64,000 bases of DNA from Bacillus salipaludis (GCF_004358205.1 NZ_SMYO01000002.1:248001-312000), one strand, 5' to 3'. Positions 42,682-51,648 are shown, counted from the stretch's first letter. Numbers and translations are program-made. The notes: generated by a model from the sequence alone, not told the origin.

Positions 42682-43623
42682 ATGAAGCAAATTAATTCAG
42701 TTACCGGTCCGATTGAAATCGATCGATTAGGAAAAACGTTGGTACATGAACATTTAAGAACGAGGGCTGAGAGTGTAGCTGTTCAGTTTCCCCATTTGTA
42801 CGATGCGGATGAGGAATATCGATTAGCCATGGATCAAGTTACGGCTGTTCGTGACAGGGGGATTAAAACTATTTTTGACCCAAGTGTAATGGGGCTTGAT
42901 CGTGATGTCAGATTTATGAAAAGGGTTTCGGAGGATTCCGGCGTTCAAATTATTGCGGCTACTGGAATTTATACATTCCATTATTTGCCAACGAGGTTTA
43001 AGGCAAATGATATCGACTTTATGGCTGACCAATTTGTGAGGGACATCGAAGTGGGCGTTCAAAATAGCGAAATAAAAGCAGGGTTTTTAAAATGTGCAAC
43101 CGGTAATCAAGGAATTACTCCGGATGTTGAAAAGGTCATAAGAGCTGTAGCCCGTGCGCATCTACGTACAGGTGTACCGATCATGACTCACTCAGTGCCT
43201 GAAAAAGAGAATGGATTATTACAGATTCAGATTTTCGAAGAAGAAGGTGTGGATCTAAGTAAAGTGTTAATCGGACATTGCGGTGATACGGATCATTTGG
43301 ATTATTTGGAAAGACTCCTCGAAAAAGGCGTCTATATCGGAATGGACCGTTATGGATTAACTTCTGTCATATCTACTGAACAAAGAAATGCTACCCTACT
43401 AGCTTTGATTGAAAAAGGCTATGTGAATCGAATGTTTTTATCCCAAGACTATTGTTGTACATCTGACCTGCTGAAACCAGAAAGTTATAAAAAATCCAAG
43501 TACCCTGATTGGTCGATGACATTCCTGCTAGATCAAGTCATTCCAACCCTCTTAGCTCAAGGAGTGACCAAAGAAGATATTCATATCCTGATGACCGAGA
43601 ACGTAAAAAGTTGGCTAAGATAA
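42682..43623 (+). CDS. Phosphotriesterase-family metal-dependent hydrolase (possible lactonase)
   Basis: A 313-residue amidohydrolase-superfamily protein, start at 42682 (after TTGGAGG). Binuclear metal ligands of the PTE family are in order: HEH (His22, His24), the carboxylated Lys in GFLKCATGN, His in MTHSVPE, His in IGHCGDTDH, and Asp in SQDYCC. Family members (PLLs) hydrolyse lactones or phosphotriesters. In this cluster, downstream of a flavin monooxygenase, a lactonase that opens a lactone product is the simplest guess; that is inference. It precedes the island's regulator by 70 bp. Confidence 0.88.
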   Translation: MKQINSVTGPIEIDRLGKTLVHEHLRTRAESVAVQFPHLYDADEEYRLAMDQVTAVRDRGIKTIFDPSVMGLDRDVRFMKRVSEDSGVQIIAATGIYTFHYLPTRFKANDIDFMADQFVRDIEVGVQNSEIKAGFLKCATGNQGITPDVEKVIRAVARAHLRTGVPIMTHSVPEKENGLLQIQIFEEEGVDLSKVLIGHCGDTDHLDYLERLLEKGVYIGMDRYGLTSVISTEQRNATLLALIEKGYVNRMFLSQDYCCTSDLLKPESYKKSKYPDWSMTFLLDQVIPTLLAQGVTKEDIHILMTENVKSWLR

Positions 43624-43693
43624 TCCAAGTATCGATCCATTACCCTTTATATAGTTAAATCATCCCCTATAGAATCATCCAAAGGAGGGTACC

Positions 43694-45601
43694 ATGAAGC
43701 TTTTTGTGAGTGGATTTTCACCTTTAGATCAATATGTAGAAGAAGCGATAAAAATCAGAAAAGCAAATTTTCAGGAACTAGTGGTTCAAAGATTAGAGTC
43801 TCGTGATATCCTGAAAAACCCAACCTATATTCAGAATGATGACGTGTTAATTTGTGGTTCTACCATTTATGAAGTTTTTAAAAAGATAAATGTTAGAGGC
43901 CAGTTAGTTCCGATGAGAGTTCAAACATCGGACTTTTTCAAAGCCCTGAACCAGGCGGCCATGGTGGGAAATGAAGTAAATATCATCAATTATAAAGAAG
44001 TATTTTTGAAAAATGATACAGAAGAGCTGGAAAGAATTTTTAATATAAAGATTCATCAATATTACTATACCGATACAGAAGGAACGGATGTATTAATTGA
44101 TGAACTGATCGAAAAAAACCAAAGTATTGTGATAGGTTCCGGTTTAATTGTCTCGAAGGCCATAAAAAAAGGGTTGAAGGGGTTTATTTGGTATGGCGAA
44201 GAGAGTATAAAGGTGGCCGTTGATATTGCCTTTAATCTGTTAATGGCTCGTTTTGAGGAGCAAAGCAGTCATAAAAGACAAGAATATATACTCGATCATT
44301 TTAATGAAGGAGTCCTTAGCTTAAATGTTACCGGGAGGATCATCCAGGTAAATCCTAAGGCCGTTGAGTTGTTAGGACTCCAAAAATATCGGGATTTAAG
44401 AGGAGTCAGTATAAAGGAAATAGATGAGCTTGACTGTATATATGAGCACCTTGTAAATTCTGATTATTCTGGTGGTAAATTACTTGAGTACGAGAATAAA
44501 AATCTATATTTGCAATCATTTCCTATTTACGTAAAGGATGTTAACGATGGCTCTTTATTCATTATTTCTGATGCAGTAGAAATTCAGAAACATGAGAAAA
44601 AAATACGAAGAAAACTATATGATGATTCAAACAGAGCGATTTATGAATTTGAAGATATTATTGGCAAGAGTGAGATCATCCAAAAGGTAAAAAACAAAGC
44701 GAAAAAGATTGCTAAATCGGATGCAAATGTGCTCATTATCGGCGAATCAGGAACGGGGAAAGAATTATTTGCACAAAGTATTCATAATGCGAGTTTACGA
44801 TTGAACGAACCATTTATTGCGGTAAACTGTGCAGCCATTCCAGAGAATCTGCTTGAATCAGAATTCTTCGGATATAGTGAAGGAGCTTTTACAGGGGCAA
44901 TAAAGGGAGGAAAGCCGGGACTATTCGAGCTTGCACATAAAGGAACGTTATTTTTAGATGAATTGGGAGAAATTCCATTAAGTATGCAATCCAAGTTACT
45001 CCGGATTCTCCAAGAAAAGATGGTAAGAAGGGTAGGGAGTGCAAAGTCCATTCCTGTTGATGTGAGAATCATAGCTGCTACCAATGTAAATCTTCCAGAA
45101 CAAGTAGAACAGGGAAAGTTTCGCTTAGATTTATTTTATCGTATTGGTGTTCTGAAGCTAAATTTACCAACCTTAAATCAGCGCATAGAGGACCTGGAGG
45201 ATTTGGTCTTATCTTATACAACCCGCAGGCATCCGAATTTTGTAAATGTCATAGAGAGATGGAACAAAGAAATTAGCCAACTGCTGGCAAAATGCCAATG
45301 GAAAGGTAATATCAGGGAATTGGAAAATAACCTTGAGAGGTTCTTTGCCTATTTGGAGTCTCCAATAAATATAACGAAACGGGATGTTTTAACTAACTTG
45401 ATCGAAAGCTTAGAGGACAACCATTTTTCATTTAACAACCAGGTTACTGAAAATGAGACCTATCAAACACTTATAAAAGAAGCGGAGATTAATACGATCA
45501 AAGGGGTCTTGCAAAAGACAAATGGGAATAAAAAGGATGCAGCAAAATTATTGGGGATGAGCAGAAGTACTTTATGGAGGAAATTAAATGAAATCAATTA
45601 A
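43694..45601 (+). CDS. Sigma-54-dependent transcriptional activator with PrpR-type N-terminal domain
   Basis: A 635-residue bacterial enhancer-binding protein. The N-terminal ~200 residues resemble the PrpR_N sensory domain, then a PAS-like segment with [22 protein letters not shown]. The AAA+ domain has Walker A GESGTGKE (about 350), the sigma-54 contact GAFTGA (about 397), [11 protein letters not shown] and [17 protein letters not shown] Fis-type helix-turn-helix closes the protein ([19 protein letters not shown]). It is the only such regulator in the window and is the obvious candidate to bind the GTTTCA-N4-TGARAC dyads and activate P1-P5. PrpR_N domains often sense small acids or acyl-CoAs. 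Ribosome binding site: AAAGGAGGG. Confidence 0.94.
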   Translation: MKLFVSGFSPLDQYVEEAIKIRKANFQELVVQRLESRDILKNPTYIQNDDVLICGSTIYEVFKKINVRGQLVPMRVQTSDFFKALNQAAMVGNEVNIINYKEVFLKNDTEELERIFNIKIHQYYYTDTEGTDVLIDELIEKNQSIVIGSGLIVSKAIKKGLKGFIWYGEESIKVAVDIAFNLLMARFEEQSSHKRQEYILDHFNEGVLSLNVTGRIIQVNPKAVELLGLQKYRDLRGVSIKEIDELDCIYEHLVNSDYSGGKLLEYENKNLYLQSFPIYVKDVNDGSLFIISDAVEIQKHEKKIRRKLYDDSNRAIYEFEDIIGKSEIIQKVKNKAKKIAKSDANVLIIGESGTGKELFAQSIHNASLRLNEPFIAVNCAAIPENLLESEFFGYSEGAFTGAIKGGKPGLFELAHKGTLFLDELGEIPLSMQSKLLRILQEKMVRRVGSAKSIPVDVRIIAATNVNLPEQVEQGKFRLDLFYRIGVLKLNLPTLNQRIEDLEDLVLSYTTRRHPNFVNVIERWNKEISQLLAKCQWKGNIRELENNLERFFAYLESPINITKRDVLTNLIESLEDNHFSFNNQVTENETYQTLIKEAEINTIKGVLQKTNGNKKDAAKLLGMSRSTLWRKLNEIN

Positions 45602-45645
45602 ATCGAATTTTCCCAAGGTAAAAAGTGTTTCATAAAACCTAAAGT

Positions 45646-45752
45646 GTTTCAATTATAAGACAATCGCGGTGATATTTATGAAAGCGGTTTACTGATAAAA
45701 CCACTTAAATCAACCTTTCGCACTAAAAAGTTACTGTGGCATAAATCTTGCA
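45646..45752 (+). promoter_or_regulatory. Sigma-54 promoter P4 with upstream dyads
   Basis: GTGGCATAAATCTTGCAT has GG at 45738-45739 and GC at 45750-45751. One clear dyad GTTTCA-ATTA-TAAGAC lies at 45646-45661; 19 bp before it a half dyad GTTTCA-TAAA (45627-45636) has a weak right arm. The MFS gene starts 348 bp downstream. Confidence 0.85.
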
Positions 45753-46099
45753 TATTCTTTTTATAAGGATCTCCCGTTCGTTATGGGATGGATTCAGTTT
45801 GTTAAATTGTCCTAGGAGAGGGGGATGAAAGAAGAATTTGCCAGAATAGTAGGATTTGAAAGTGGTTATGATTTTCAATTCAAAAACTCTACTCAATTTA
45901 GTATAAGAAGGGAGTGAAATGGGCTGTAAACCATTTGACGTTAATAGTGGATAAGCCGATACTTTAGGGCAATCCAGCATAATATAGAGTCACTAACTCA
46001 ACAGCAAGGGTATTCCGCAGAAATTCTAAAAAAGGAATAGCTCCGGTAATAGAACTGGTTCCTATTTAAGATTATTAATCATTCGAAGGGATTGAAACT
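45753..46099. other. Long leader between P4 and the MFS gene
   Basis: The 350-bp leader contains a 30-codon frame at 45825-45917 (after AGGAG) and an 11-codon frame at 45919-45954. Neither resembles a known leader peptide; they may be remnants. No T-box, riboswitch or terminator is evident. Confidence 0.5.
45825..45917 (+). CDS. Very small open frame, 30 codons, uncertain
   Basis: MKEEFARIVGFESGYD begins a 30-residue peptide preceded by AGGAG at 6-nt spacing. It lies in the P4 leader. It may be a leader peptide, a gene remnant or chance; no homolog is recognised. Confidence 0.25.
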   Translation: MKEEFARIVGFESGYDFQFKNSTQFSIRRE

Positions 46100-47383
46100 A
46101 TGCGTTGGATCACTCTAGGTTTTTTATTTGTACTGTTTACAATCAATTATGCGGATAAATCCATTGCAGGCTTTGCGTCTGTCCACATTTCAAAAGAATT
46201 TGGTCTTTCACCCATACAATGGGGATTAGTAGGGAGCAGTTTCTTTTGGTCTTTTATTATTTCAAGTATCTTTGGCAGTTCCTTATCAGAACGCTTCGGA
46301 ACCAAAAAAATGCTTTCGGTTATGGCATTCATCTGGTCGCTTCTACAGCTCGCTGCATTTGCCATACATAGTTTGGAAGCGCTCATCATCTATCGGATTT
46401 TATTGGGTGTTTTTGAAGGTCCCTTCTTTGCAATCGTTCTCACTCATTTATACAAATGGTTTGCCCCTGAATCGCGCGGGGCGGCTACTGCCATTATTAA
46501 TTTTGGCAGTCCGGTTGGATCGCTTGTCAGTGCTCCGATATTAGTGTACTTGATTAATCATTTCGGCTGGAGAATGTCTTTTGCCTCACTAGGGATAGTG
46601 AGTTTAGTCTGGCTAGTCTTATGGGTATTCATCGGGAAAGAACAGCCGGAGAATAGTGCGGTAGAAAATAACATCAGTAAGAAAGTCGTACCAGCCAAGC
46701 CGAAAGTGAAATTTAGAGAAGTTTCTTCGGCCTTGCTCTCCCGTAACTTCATTCTTACCATCCTTCTTGCCTTTACAGCTTATTGGCTGCTCACTTGGAT
46801 TCAGGTCTGGATGCCATCCTATCTAGTAAAGGCTGTAAAAGTGTCATCAACAGAGATGGCGAACCTTTTAGCTATTACAGGTTTGGGTGCAGGATTGGTT
46901 ACGATTGGCATTGCGACGATCTCACGCTATATACACAAGAAAACCTCAAGTTATAAATTGTCCCATGTGGCTGTTATTGGGGTATCGGTATTGATCGGGG
47001 CAGTCCTATTTTTCTCCATCACAAAAGTGCACTCCGTTGCTTGGGTGATTTTCTGCTTCTGTGCAGGAAAAGGACTTTACTCCATCTCGATGTCGCTTGG
47101 ACCGCACATGATCAGTCGATTAGTTCCAGAACGCAGTACGTTCATGATTGGGACGTATACAGCATGTACAACGCTGGCAGGGGTGATTGGGCCAATCGTT
47201 ACCGGAAGTTTGGTACAGAAAGCCGGCAGTAATGTCATGCAAGGATATAATTCCTCAATTCTAATGTTTTCCGTACTTGGGGCCGTCTTTGCGATTACTT
47301 TTCTGATTATTGCAAATCCTGATCAGTATTTTCGAAAAAGGGCATTATCTGTTGAGAAAGAACGCGAAGATTTAATTGTATAG
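46100..47383 (+). CDS. MFS transporter, anion:cation symporter type
   Basis: A 427-residue membrane protein with 12 predicted helices: RWITLGFLFVLFTINYADKSI, a motif-A-like loop SLSERFGTKK between helices 2 and 3, and a repeat of the pattern after a central charged loop (KVVPAKPKVKFREVSSALL). The N-terminus and helix 1 (NYADKS) resemble the ACS family that imports organic acids such as glucarate or aromatic acids with protons. It is the only transporter in the island, so it likely brings in the pathway's substrate, probably a carboxylate. Expressed from P4. Terminator follows. Confidence 0.92.
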   Translation: MRWITLGFLFVLFTINYADKSIAGFASVHISKEFGLSPIQWGLVGSSFFWSFIISSIFGSSLSERFGTKKMLSVMAFIWSLLQLAAFAIHSLEALIIYRILLGVFEGPFFAIVLTHLYKWFAPESRGAATAIINFGSPVGSLVSAPILVYLINHFGWRMSFASLGIVSLVWLVLWVFIGKEQPENSAVENNISKKVVPAKPKVKFREVSSALLSRNFILTILLAFTAYWLLTWIQVWMPSYLVKAVKVSSTEMANLLAITGLGAGLVTIGIATISRYIHKKTSSYKLSHVAVIGVSVLIGAVLFFSITKVHSVAWVIFCFCAGKGLYSISMSLGPHMISRLVPERSTFMIGTYTACTTLAGVIGPIVTGSLVQKAGSNVMQGYNSSILMFSVLGAVFAITFLIIANPDQYFRKRALSVEKEREDLIV

Positions 47384-47394
47384 GATCAAGACTT

Positions 47395-47425
47395 GAGAAG
47401 CAGGTTTCATCACTGCTTCTCTTTT
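47395..47425 (+). terminator. Terminator after the MFS gene
   Basis: GAGAAGCAG (47395-47403) pairs with CTGCTTCTC (47413-47421), followed by TTTTG. Confidence 0.85.
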
Positions 47426-47464
47426 GTTATTCCTGAATGCATTCTAGCAAAAGAGAAAAATGGT

Positions 47465-47559
47465 GTTTCAAAATCGGAACCTGACCAGTTTAAATTTGAG
47501 ACACATCCATGAATCACCCGCTATTTCAATAGAGTTAGAAAGTTGGTACGAAACTTGCA
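47465..47559 (+). promoter_or_regulatory. Sigma-54 promoter P5 with paired upstream dyads
   Basis: TTGGTACGAAACTTGCAT has GG at 47545-47546 and GC at 47557-47558. Dyads: GTTTCA-AAAT-CGGAAC (47465-47480) and AGTTTA-AATT-TGAGAC (47487-47502), 22 bp apart. It drives the Spo0E-like, FMN reductase, thiolase and aldehyde dehydrogenase unit. Confidence 0.9.
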
Positions 47560-47614
47560 TGATATATAAATAGAAATTAATACTTACTAAATTAATAAAT
47601 GGGGGTAAAGGAAG

Positions 47615-47788
47615 ATGTTTCTGTCCAAATCATTAAAGTTAAGGAGAGAAATTGAGTCATATCGAATTCAATTGTATAAACAATCTAAAAATCAAAAATT
47701 GAACGATCCCGTTTTAGTAGATATGAGTGAAAAATTAGATCAAAAAACTGCAGAGTTACAAAAGATGATTCATATCATGATGGCCTAG
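47615..47788 (+). CDS. Spo0E-like aspartyl-phosphate phosphatase
   Basis: A 57-residue helical-hairpin protein. IESYRIQLYKQSKNQKLNDP, then VDMSEKLDQKTAELQKMI, follows the Spo0E family pattern, with S-x-x-L-D in the second helix at 38-42. Spo0E phosphatases remove phosphate from Spo0A~P and delay sporulation. It is the first gene behind P5, with GGGGGTAAAGGAAG before the ATG. This links the sigma-54 catabolic regulon to sporulation timing; the link is inference from position. The usual Leu after SxxLD is replaced by Gln, so activity is not certain. Confidence 0.72.
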   Translation: MFLSKSLKLRREIESYRIQLYKQSKNQKLNDPVLVDMSEKLDQKTAELQKMIHIMMA

Positions 47789-47843
47789 CCTACTAATAAA
47801 AGGATACATTTTCAATTCGAATTGATGGAGGAGGAATTACAAA

Positions 47844-48404
47844 ATGAAATTACTAGGAATATCAGGAACCATTACAGGTTCAAAAACAAAAATTGTGGTT
47901 GAAAAAGTTTTAGAAGAAGTGAAGAAAAATCATCCCGACATTGAAGTAGAATTACTTGATTTAAAGCAGTTTGATATTCAGTTCTGTGATGGACGCAACC
48001 CATCCACGTATACGGGAGATACAAAAAAAGTAATCGATCTTGTTTCCTCGGCTGATTTTTATATTATTGGTACTCCGATCTTCCAAGGTTCGATTACAGG
48101 CGCACTTAAAAATTTATTTGATCTGATTCCTCCAAATGATTTCCGTAATAAGGTAATGGGATTTGTAGCAAATGGAGGGACATATCAGCATTATTTAGTC
48201 ATTGAAAATCAGTTAAAACCAATCGCAGGCTATTTCCGTGCATATGTGGCACCAGGATTTGTTTATGCTCATACAGACCATTTCAACGCTCAGAATGAAC
48301 TGGTTGACCAAGAAGTATTAGAACGGATTTCTGCATTAAGTGAAGAAGTCGTTTTTCTGCAAAAAGCACTTAATACAACAAATAAAGAGCACCAGTTAAA
48401 TTAG
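47844..48404 (+). CDS. NAD(P)H-dependent FMN reductase
   Basis: A 186-residue flavodoxin-like protein: LLGISGTITGSKT as the phosphate-binding loop, GTPIFQGSITGALKNLFDL, and NGGTYQHYLVIENQLKP. This is the SsuE/NADPH-dependent FMN reductase family, which supplies reduced FMN to two-component monooxygenases. It is the only flavin reductase in the island and a natural partner for the LLM monooxygenase (41339). The ribosome binding site is GGAGGAGG, and it is the second gene behind P5. Confidence 0.92.
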   Translation: MKLLGISGTITGSKTKIVVEKVLEEVKKNHPDIEVELLDLKQFDIQFCDGRNPSTYTGDTKKVIDLVSSADFYIIGTPIFQGSITGALKNLFDLIPPNDFRNKVMGFVANGGTYQHYLVIENQLKPIAGYFRAYVAPGFVYAHTDHFNAQNELVDQEVLERISALSEEVVFLQKALNTTNKEHQLN

Positions 48405-48464
48405 AGAAAGTTTTTTCTATGTTGAGGCCATGGTGTGAACATAAACGTTGAAAGAGGGAGAATC

Positions 48465-48770
48465 ATGCCAGCAGCGGACAAAGAAATCATTCATTTAACG
48501 GATCGATCTTTTGCACAAGTATGTGCGGATCAGTATGGAGTAAATAGAGGGGTATACAACACAATTGATGAATGGTTTTACACGCAGGGATTTCAAAATA
48601 TTTTAGAAAGACGAAAGAACATCCTCTCTTTTCTTGAATTTATTAAAGGGAAAACTGAATTTAAAAATAGCCGTTGTAAATTTGGAAATGGCGGATTAAC
48701 GATAAAATTACAAGAATACTATTCTTATAGATTTAAACCAATCTTAGCCAAAAGGGCCTCCAATCTTTAA
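48465..48770 (+). CDS. Small conserved-looking hypothetical protein of the P5 unit
   Basis: A 101-residue protein, start at 48465 after AGAGGGAGAATC, encoded between the FMN reductase and thiolase genes. It has hydrophobic/charged helices (DEWFYTQGFQNILERRKNIL, FLEFIKG) and no membrane segment or signal peptide. I do not recognise a family. Its place in the P5 unit makes it a candidate accessory protein of the pathway. Confidence 0.6.
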   Translation: MPAADKEIIHLTDRSFAQVCADQYGVNRGVYNTIDEWFYTQGFQNILERRKNILSFLEFIKGKTEFKNSRCKFGNGGLTIKLQEYYSYRFKPILAKRASNL

Positions 48771-48831
48771 CTGGGGGCAATGGAAAAAGCGCCCTATCTG
48801 GGGAGCAAAAACATTCAAGGAGGAATGAAGA

Positions 48832-50025
48832 GTGAAAAATGTTGTCATTATTGACGCAGTACGAACGGCAATAGGTCGAATGGGCGGGAGTCTTAAGGAT
48901 GTAGAAGCAGACTTCATCGCTTCGAAAGTGATTAACGAAATTCTGTTACGAACAGAAATGGAAAAAGACGCAGTTGATGAGGTGATCATGGGACAGGCGA
49001 AACAGAGTTCCGACTCGCCCAATCTTGCCCGCTTAAGCTTATTGCGTGCAGGACTTCCAGTGAAGGTACCTGGTTTTACTGTTCACAGGCAATGTGGATC
49101 AGGACTTCAGGCCATTAATTCGGCTGCATTGCAGATTATGAGCGGATTATCGGATGTGGTCATAGCCGGTGGTGTGGAGTCGATGAGTACAGCCCCCTAT
49201 TATCTTCGAAAGGCGCGCTATGGATTGGGGGCAGGGAACGGAGAGATCATCGACCCGAATACAGAAAGCCAGCCACGCTCACAACCTATCGAAATCTATG
49301 GGAATCTTACCATGGGATATACAGCTGAAAATTTAGCAGAACATTACAAGATTTCGAGAGAGGAACAAGATCAATTTGCCCTTCGCAGTCAGGGGCTTGC
49401 CCTGCAAGCAATTAAGGAGGGGCGTTTTCAAAAGGAAATTGTTCCTTATTCTATTAAACAACGAAAAGAAGAGAAGACCTTTGAAATCGATGAGCATCCA
49501 CGGTCAACCACTTTGGACAAGCTGGCTGGTTTGAAACCAGTGTTTAAAGAAAACGGTACGGTAACAGCAGGAAACAGCAGTGGGCGTAATGACGGGGCAT
49601 CGGCCGTGTTAATGATGTCTGAAGAGGCTGCACAAAAACATGGGTTGAAACCAAAAGCAAAAATAATTGCTCAGGCTGTTTCAGGAGTTTCACCTGAAAT
49701 TATGGGGATTGGCCCGGTACAGGCCACAAAGAAAGCGTTATCTATGGCAGGACTTTCTTTAAATGATATCGGTTTAATTGAATTAAATGAAGCCTTTGCT
49801 GCTCAAGCTCTAGCTGTGATCAAGGAACTGAATTTGGATTTGGATAGAGTGAATGTCAATGGTGGAGCCATTGCGTTAGGTCATCCTCTTGGGGCTACAG
49901 GTGCCATTTTAATGACGAAATTATTGTCCGAAATGGAACGAAGAGGAGAAAAATATGGATTGGTTACGCTCTGTATTGGCGGAGGTCAAGGAATAACAAC
50001 CATCGTGGAAAATATGCAGGTTTAG
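48832..50025 (+). CDS. Thiolase (acetyl-CoA acetyltransferase type)
   Basis: A 397-residue enzyme from a GTG at 48832 that is preceded by AAGGAGG. Catalytic Cys in RQCGSGLQAIN, the NEAFAAQALAV motif, His in GGAIALGHPLGATGA, and the final Cys in CIGGGQG. It cleaves 3-oxoacyl-CoA with CoA to acetyl-CoA and a shortened acyl-CoA, or runs in reverse. In this island it most likely completes the beta-oxidation-like cycle. Substrate length cannot be read from the sequence. Confidence 0.95.
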   Translation: MKNVVIIDAVRTAIGRMGGSLKDVEADFIASKVINEILLRTEMEKDAVDEVIMGQAKQSSDSPNLARLSLLRAGLPVKVPGFTVHRQCGSGLQAINSAALQIMSGLSDVVIAGGVESMSTAPYYLRKARYGLGAGNGEIIDPNTESQPRSQPIEIYGNLTMGYTAENLAEHYKISREEQDQFALRSQGLALQAIKEGRFQKEIVPYSIKQRKEEKTFEIDEHPRSTTLDKLAGLKPVFKENGTVTAGNSSGRNDGASAVLMMSEEAAQKHGLKPKAKIIAQAVSGVSPEIMGIGPVQATKKALSMAGLSLNDIGLIELNEAFAAQALAVIKELNLDLDRVNVNGGAIALGHPLGATGAILMTKLLSEMERRGEKYGLVTLCIGGGQGITTIVENMQV

Positions 50026-50077
50026 GAATCAGCGCCGCTTGGTTTTAGTCTAGGAAGAAATTTACTGGAGGTAAGAG

Positions 50078-51502
50078 ATGTATATAAATGGAGAATGGAT
50101 AAAATCCGATAAAGTGATAGAAATCGTAAATCCTGCCAATGGCGACTATGTAGGTCAAGTTTATAAGGTTGGAAGAGAGGCAACTCAGAAGGCTATAGAG
50201 GCAGCGAAAAGGGCTTTCCCAGAATGGTCGGCATTTACAGGGGAACAACGGGCCGAGTATCTGCACAAAGTGGTAGATAAACTAGAAGAAAAGAAGGAAT
50301 ATCTAGCTCAAACGATTACAAAAGAAATGGGAAAAGCGATTCAAAATGCACGCTATGAGGTCGACAGTACGATTTCCTATTTTAAATGGTATGCAGAAGA
50401 AGCACGCAGAGTGTATGGTGATCTCATTCCAGCCTCTGTTCCGAATAAAAGAATATCCGTTATTAAGCAGCCAGTTGGTGTGATTGCGGCGATTACTCCA
50501 TGGAATTTTCCTTTATCAATGGGTGCAAGGAAACTTGGACCTGCATTAGCTGCCGGGTGTACAGTCATTCTAAGACCATCTCGAGAAGCACCTTTGTCCT
50601 CATTAGAACTTTTTAAAATTTTTGATGAAGTAGGGTTTCCAAGCGGGGTTGTAAACTTAGTAATCGGGGATTCTAGTGAGATTGTTGGAGAATTAATGAG
50701 CAATAAAGAAGTGAGGAAAATTTCCTTTACAGGTTCGACTGAAGTTGGGAAAATCCTCATCAAACAGTCTGCGGATACAGTTAAACGTATTTCAATGGAG
50801 TTAGGTGGGCATGCTCCTTTTATTGTGTTTGAAGATGCTGATTTAGAGTTAGCCGTCGAGGGCGCGATTAAGAGCAAATTTGCATCAACAGGGCAGCAAT
50901 GTGTCTGTGCGAATCGAATTTATGTTCATGATTCGATTTATCAGGAATTTTCGGAGCTTTTTGCCAAAAAGGTGTCTTCCATGGTGATTGGCAATGGTTT
51001 GGATGAAAAGACAGAGGTTGGGCCTCTTGTAAATAAACAGGCGATCGATAAAGTAATCGATCAAATTGAGGATGCGCAAATGAAGGGGGCGAAGGTTCTT
51101 TGCGGAGGTAATACACCAACGGGTGAAGAATATGAAAAGGGTACCTTCTTCTCTCCAACGGTATTACTTGATGTAAATGATGGGATGAAAATTACGTATG
51201 AGGAAACATTTGGACCTGTGGCACCTTTAATTCGTTTTTCATCTGAAGAAGAAGTGATTCAGAAAGCCAACAATGTTGAATACGGTCTTGCTTCTTATTT
51301 TTATACGAATGATTTATCAAGAACGTATCGCGTTTCGGAACAATTAGAATACGGAATGGTTGGTGTGAATGATCCGGCACCGTTCGCAGCACAAGCCCCA
51401 TTTGGTGGAATAAAAGAAAGTGGACTAGGAAGAGAAGGAAGTAAGTATGGCTTAGACGAATACTTGGAACTAAAAACGATTTCTTTAGCGATTAAAATGT
51501 AG
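50078..51502 (+). CDS. Aldehyde dehydrogenase (succinate-semialdehyde type)
   Basis: A 474-residue NAD(P)-dependent enzyme: catalytic Cys in STGQQCVCANRIYV, Glu in ISMELGGHAPFIVFE, cofactor motifs PWNFPLSMGARKLGPALAAGC and FTGSTEVG, and the final YEETFGPVAPLI. It resembles GabD-type enzymes. It oxidises an aldehyde intermediate to the acid ready for CoA activation. Last gene of the P5 unit; a dispersed GGTGCCTGTC repeat follows. Confidence 0.93.
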   Translation: MYINGEWIKSDKVIEIVNPANGDYVGQVYKVGREATQKAIEAAKRAFPEWSAFTGEQRAEYLHKVVDKLEEKKEYLAQTITKEMGKAIQNARYEVDSTISYFKWYAEEARRVYGDLIPASVPNKRISVIKQPVGVIAAITPWNFPLSMGARKLGPALAAGCTVILRPSREAPLSSLELFKIFDEVGFPSGVVNLVIGDSSEIVGELMSNKEVRKISFTGSTEVGKILIKQSADTVKRISMELGGHAPFIVFEDADLELAVEGAIKSKFASTGQQCVCANRIYVHDSIYQEFSELFAKKVSSMVIGNGLDEKTEVGPLVNKQAIDKVIDQIEDAQMKGAKVLCGGNTPTGEEYEKGTFFSPTVLLDVNDGMKITYEETFGPVAPLIRFSSEEEVIQKANNVEYGLASYFYTNDLSRTYRVSEQLEYGMVGVNDPAPFAAQAPFGGIKESGLGREGSKYGLDEYLELKTISLAIKM

Positions 51503-51538
51503 TATTTTTATCTTCTTTCTTAAATAAAGAAACAAAAA

Positions 51539-51633
51539 CAGGCACCGCCCACACGGGCGGTGCCTGTCATTGTGTTGTGTCCGTGTGGAATGGACAAATC
51601 AAGTGAAAAATCCACGAGCGGTGCCTGTCACCG
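51539..51633. repeat. Dispersed repeat, composite
   Basis: CAGGCACCGCCC-ACAC-GGGCGGTGCCTG (a perfect hairpin), then TGTCCGTGTGGAATGGACAA and ATCCACGAGCGGTGCCTGTC. The latter repeats 25711-25770 at the other edge of the island. Confidence 0.88.
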
Positions 51634-51648
51634 TATTGAATCACCGCA

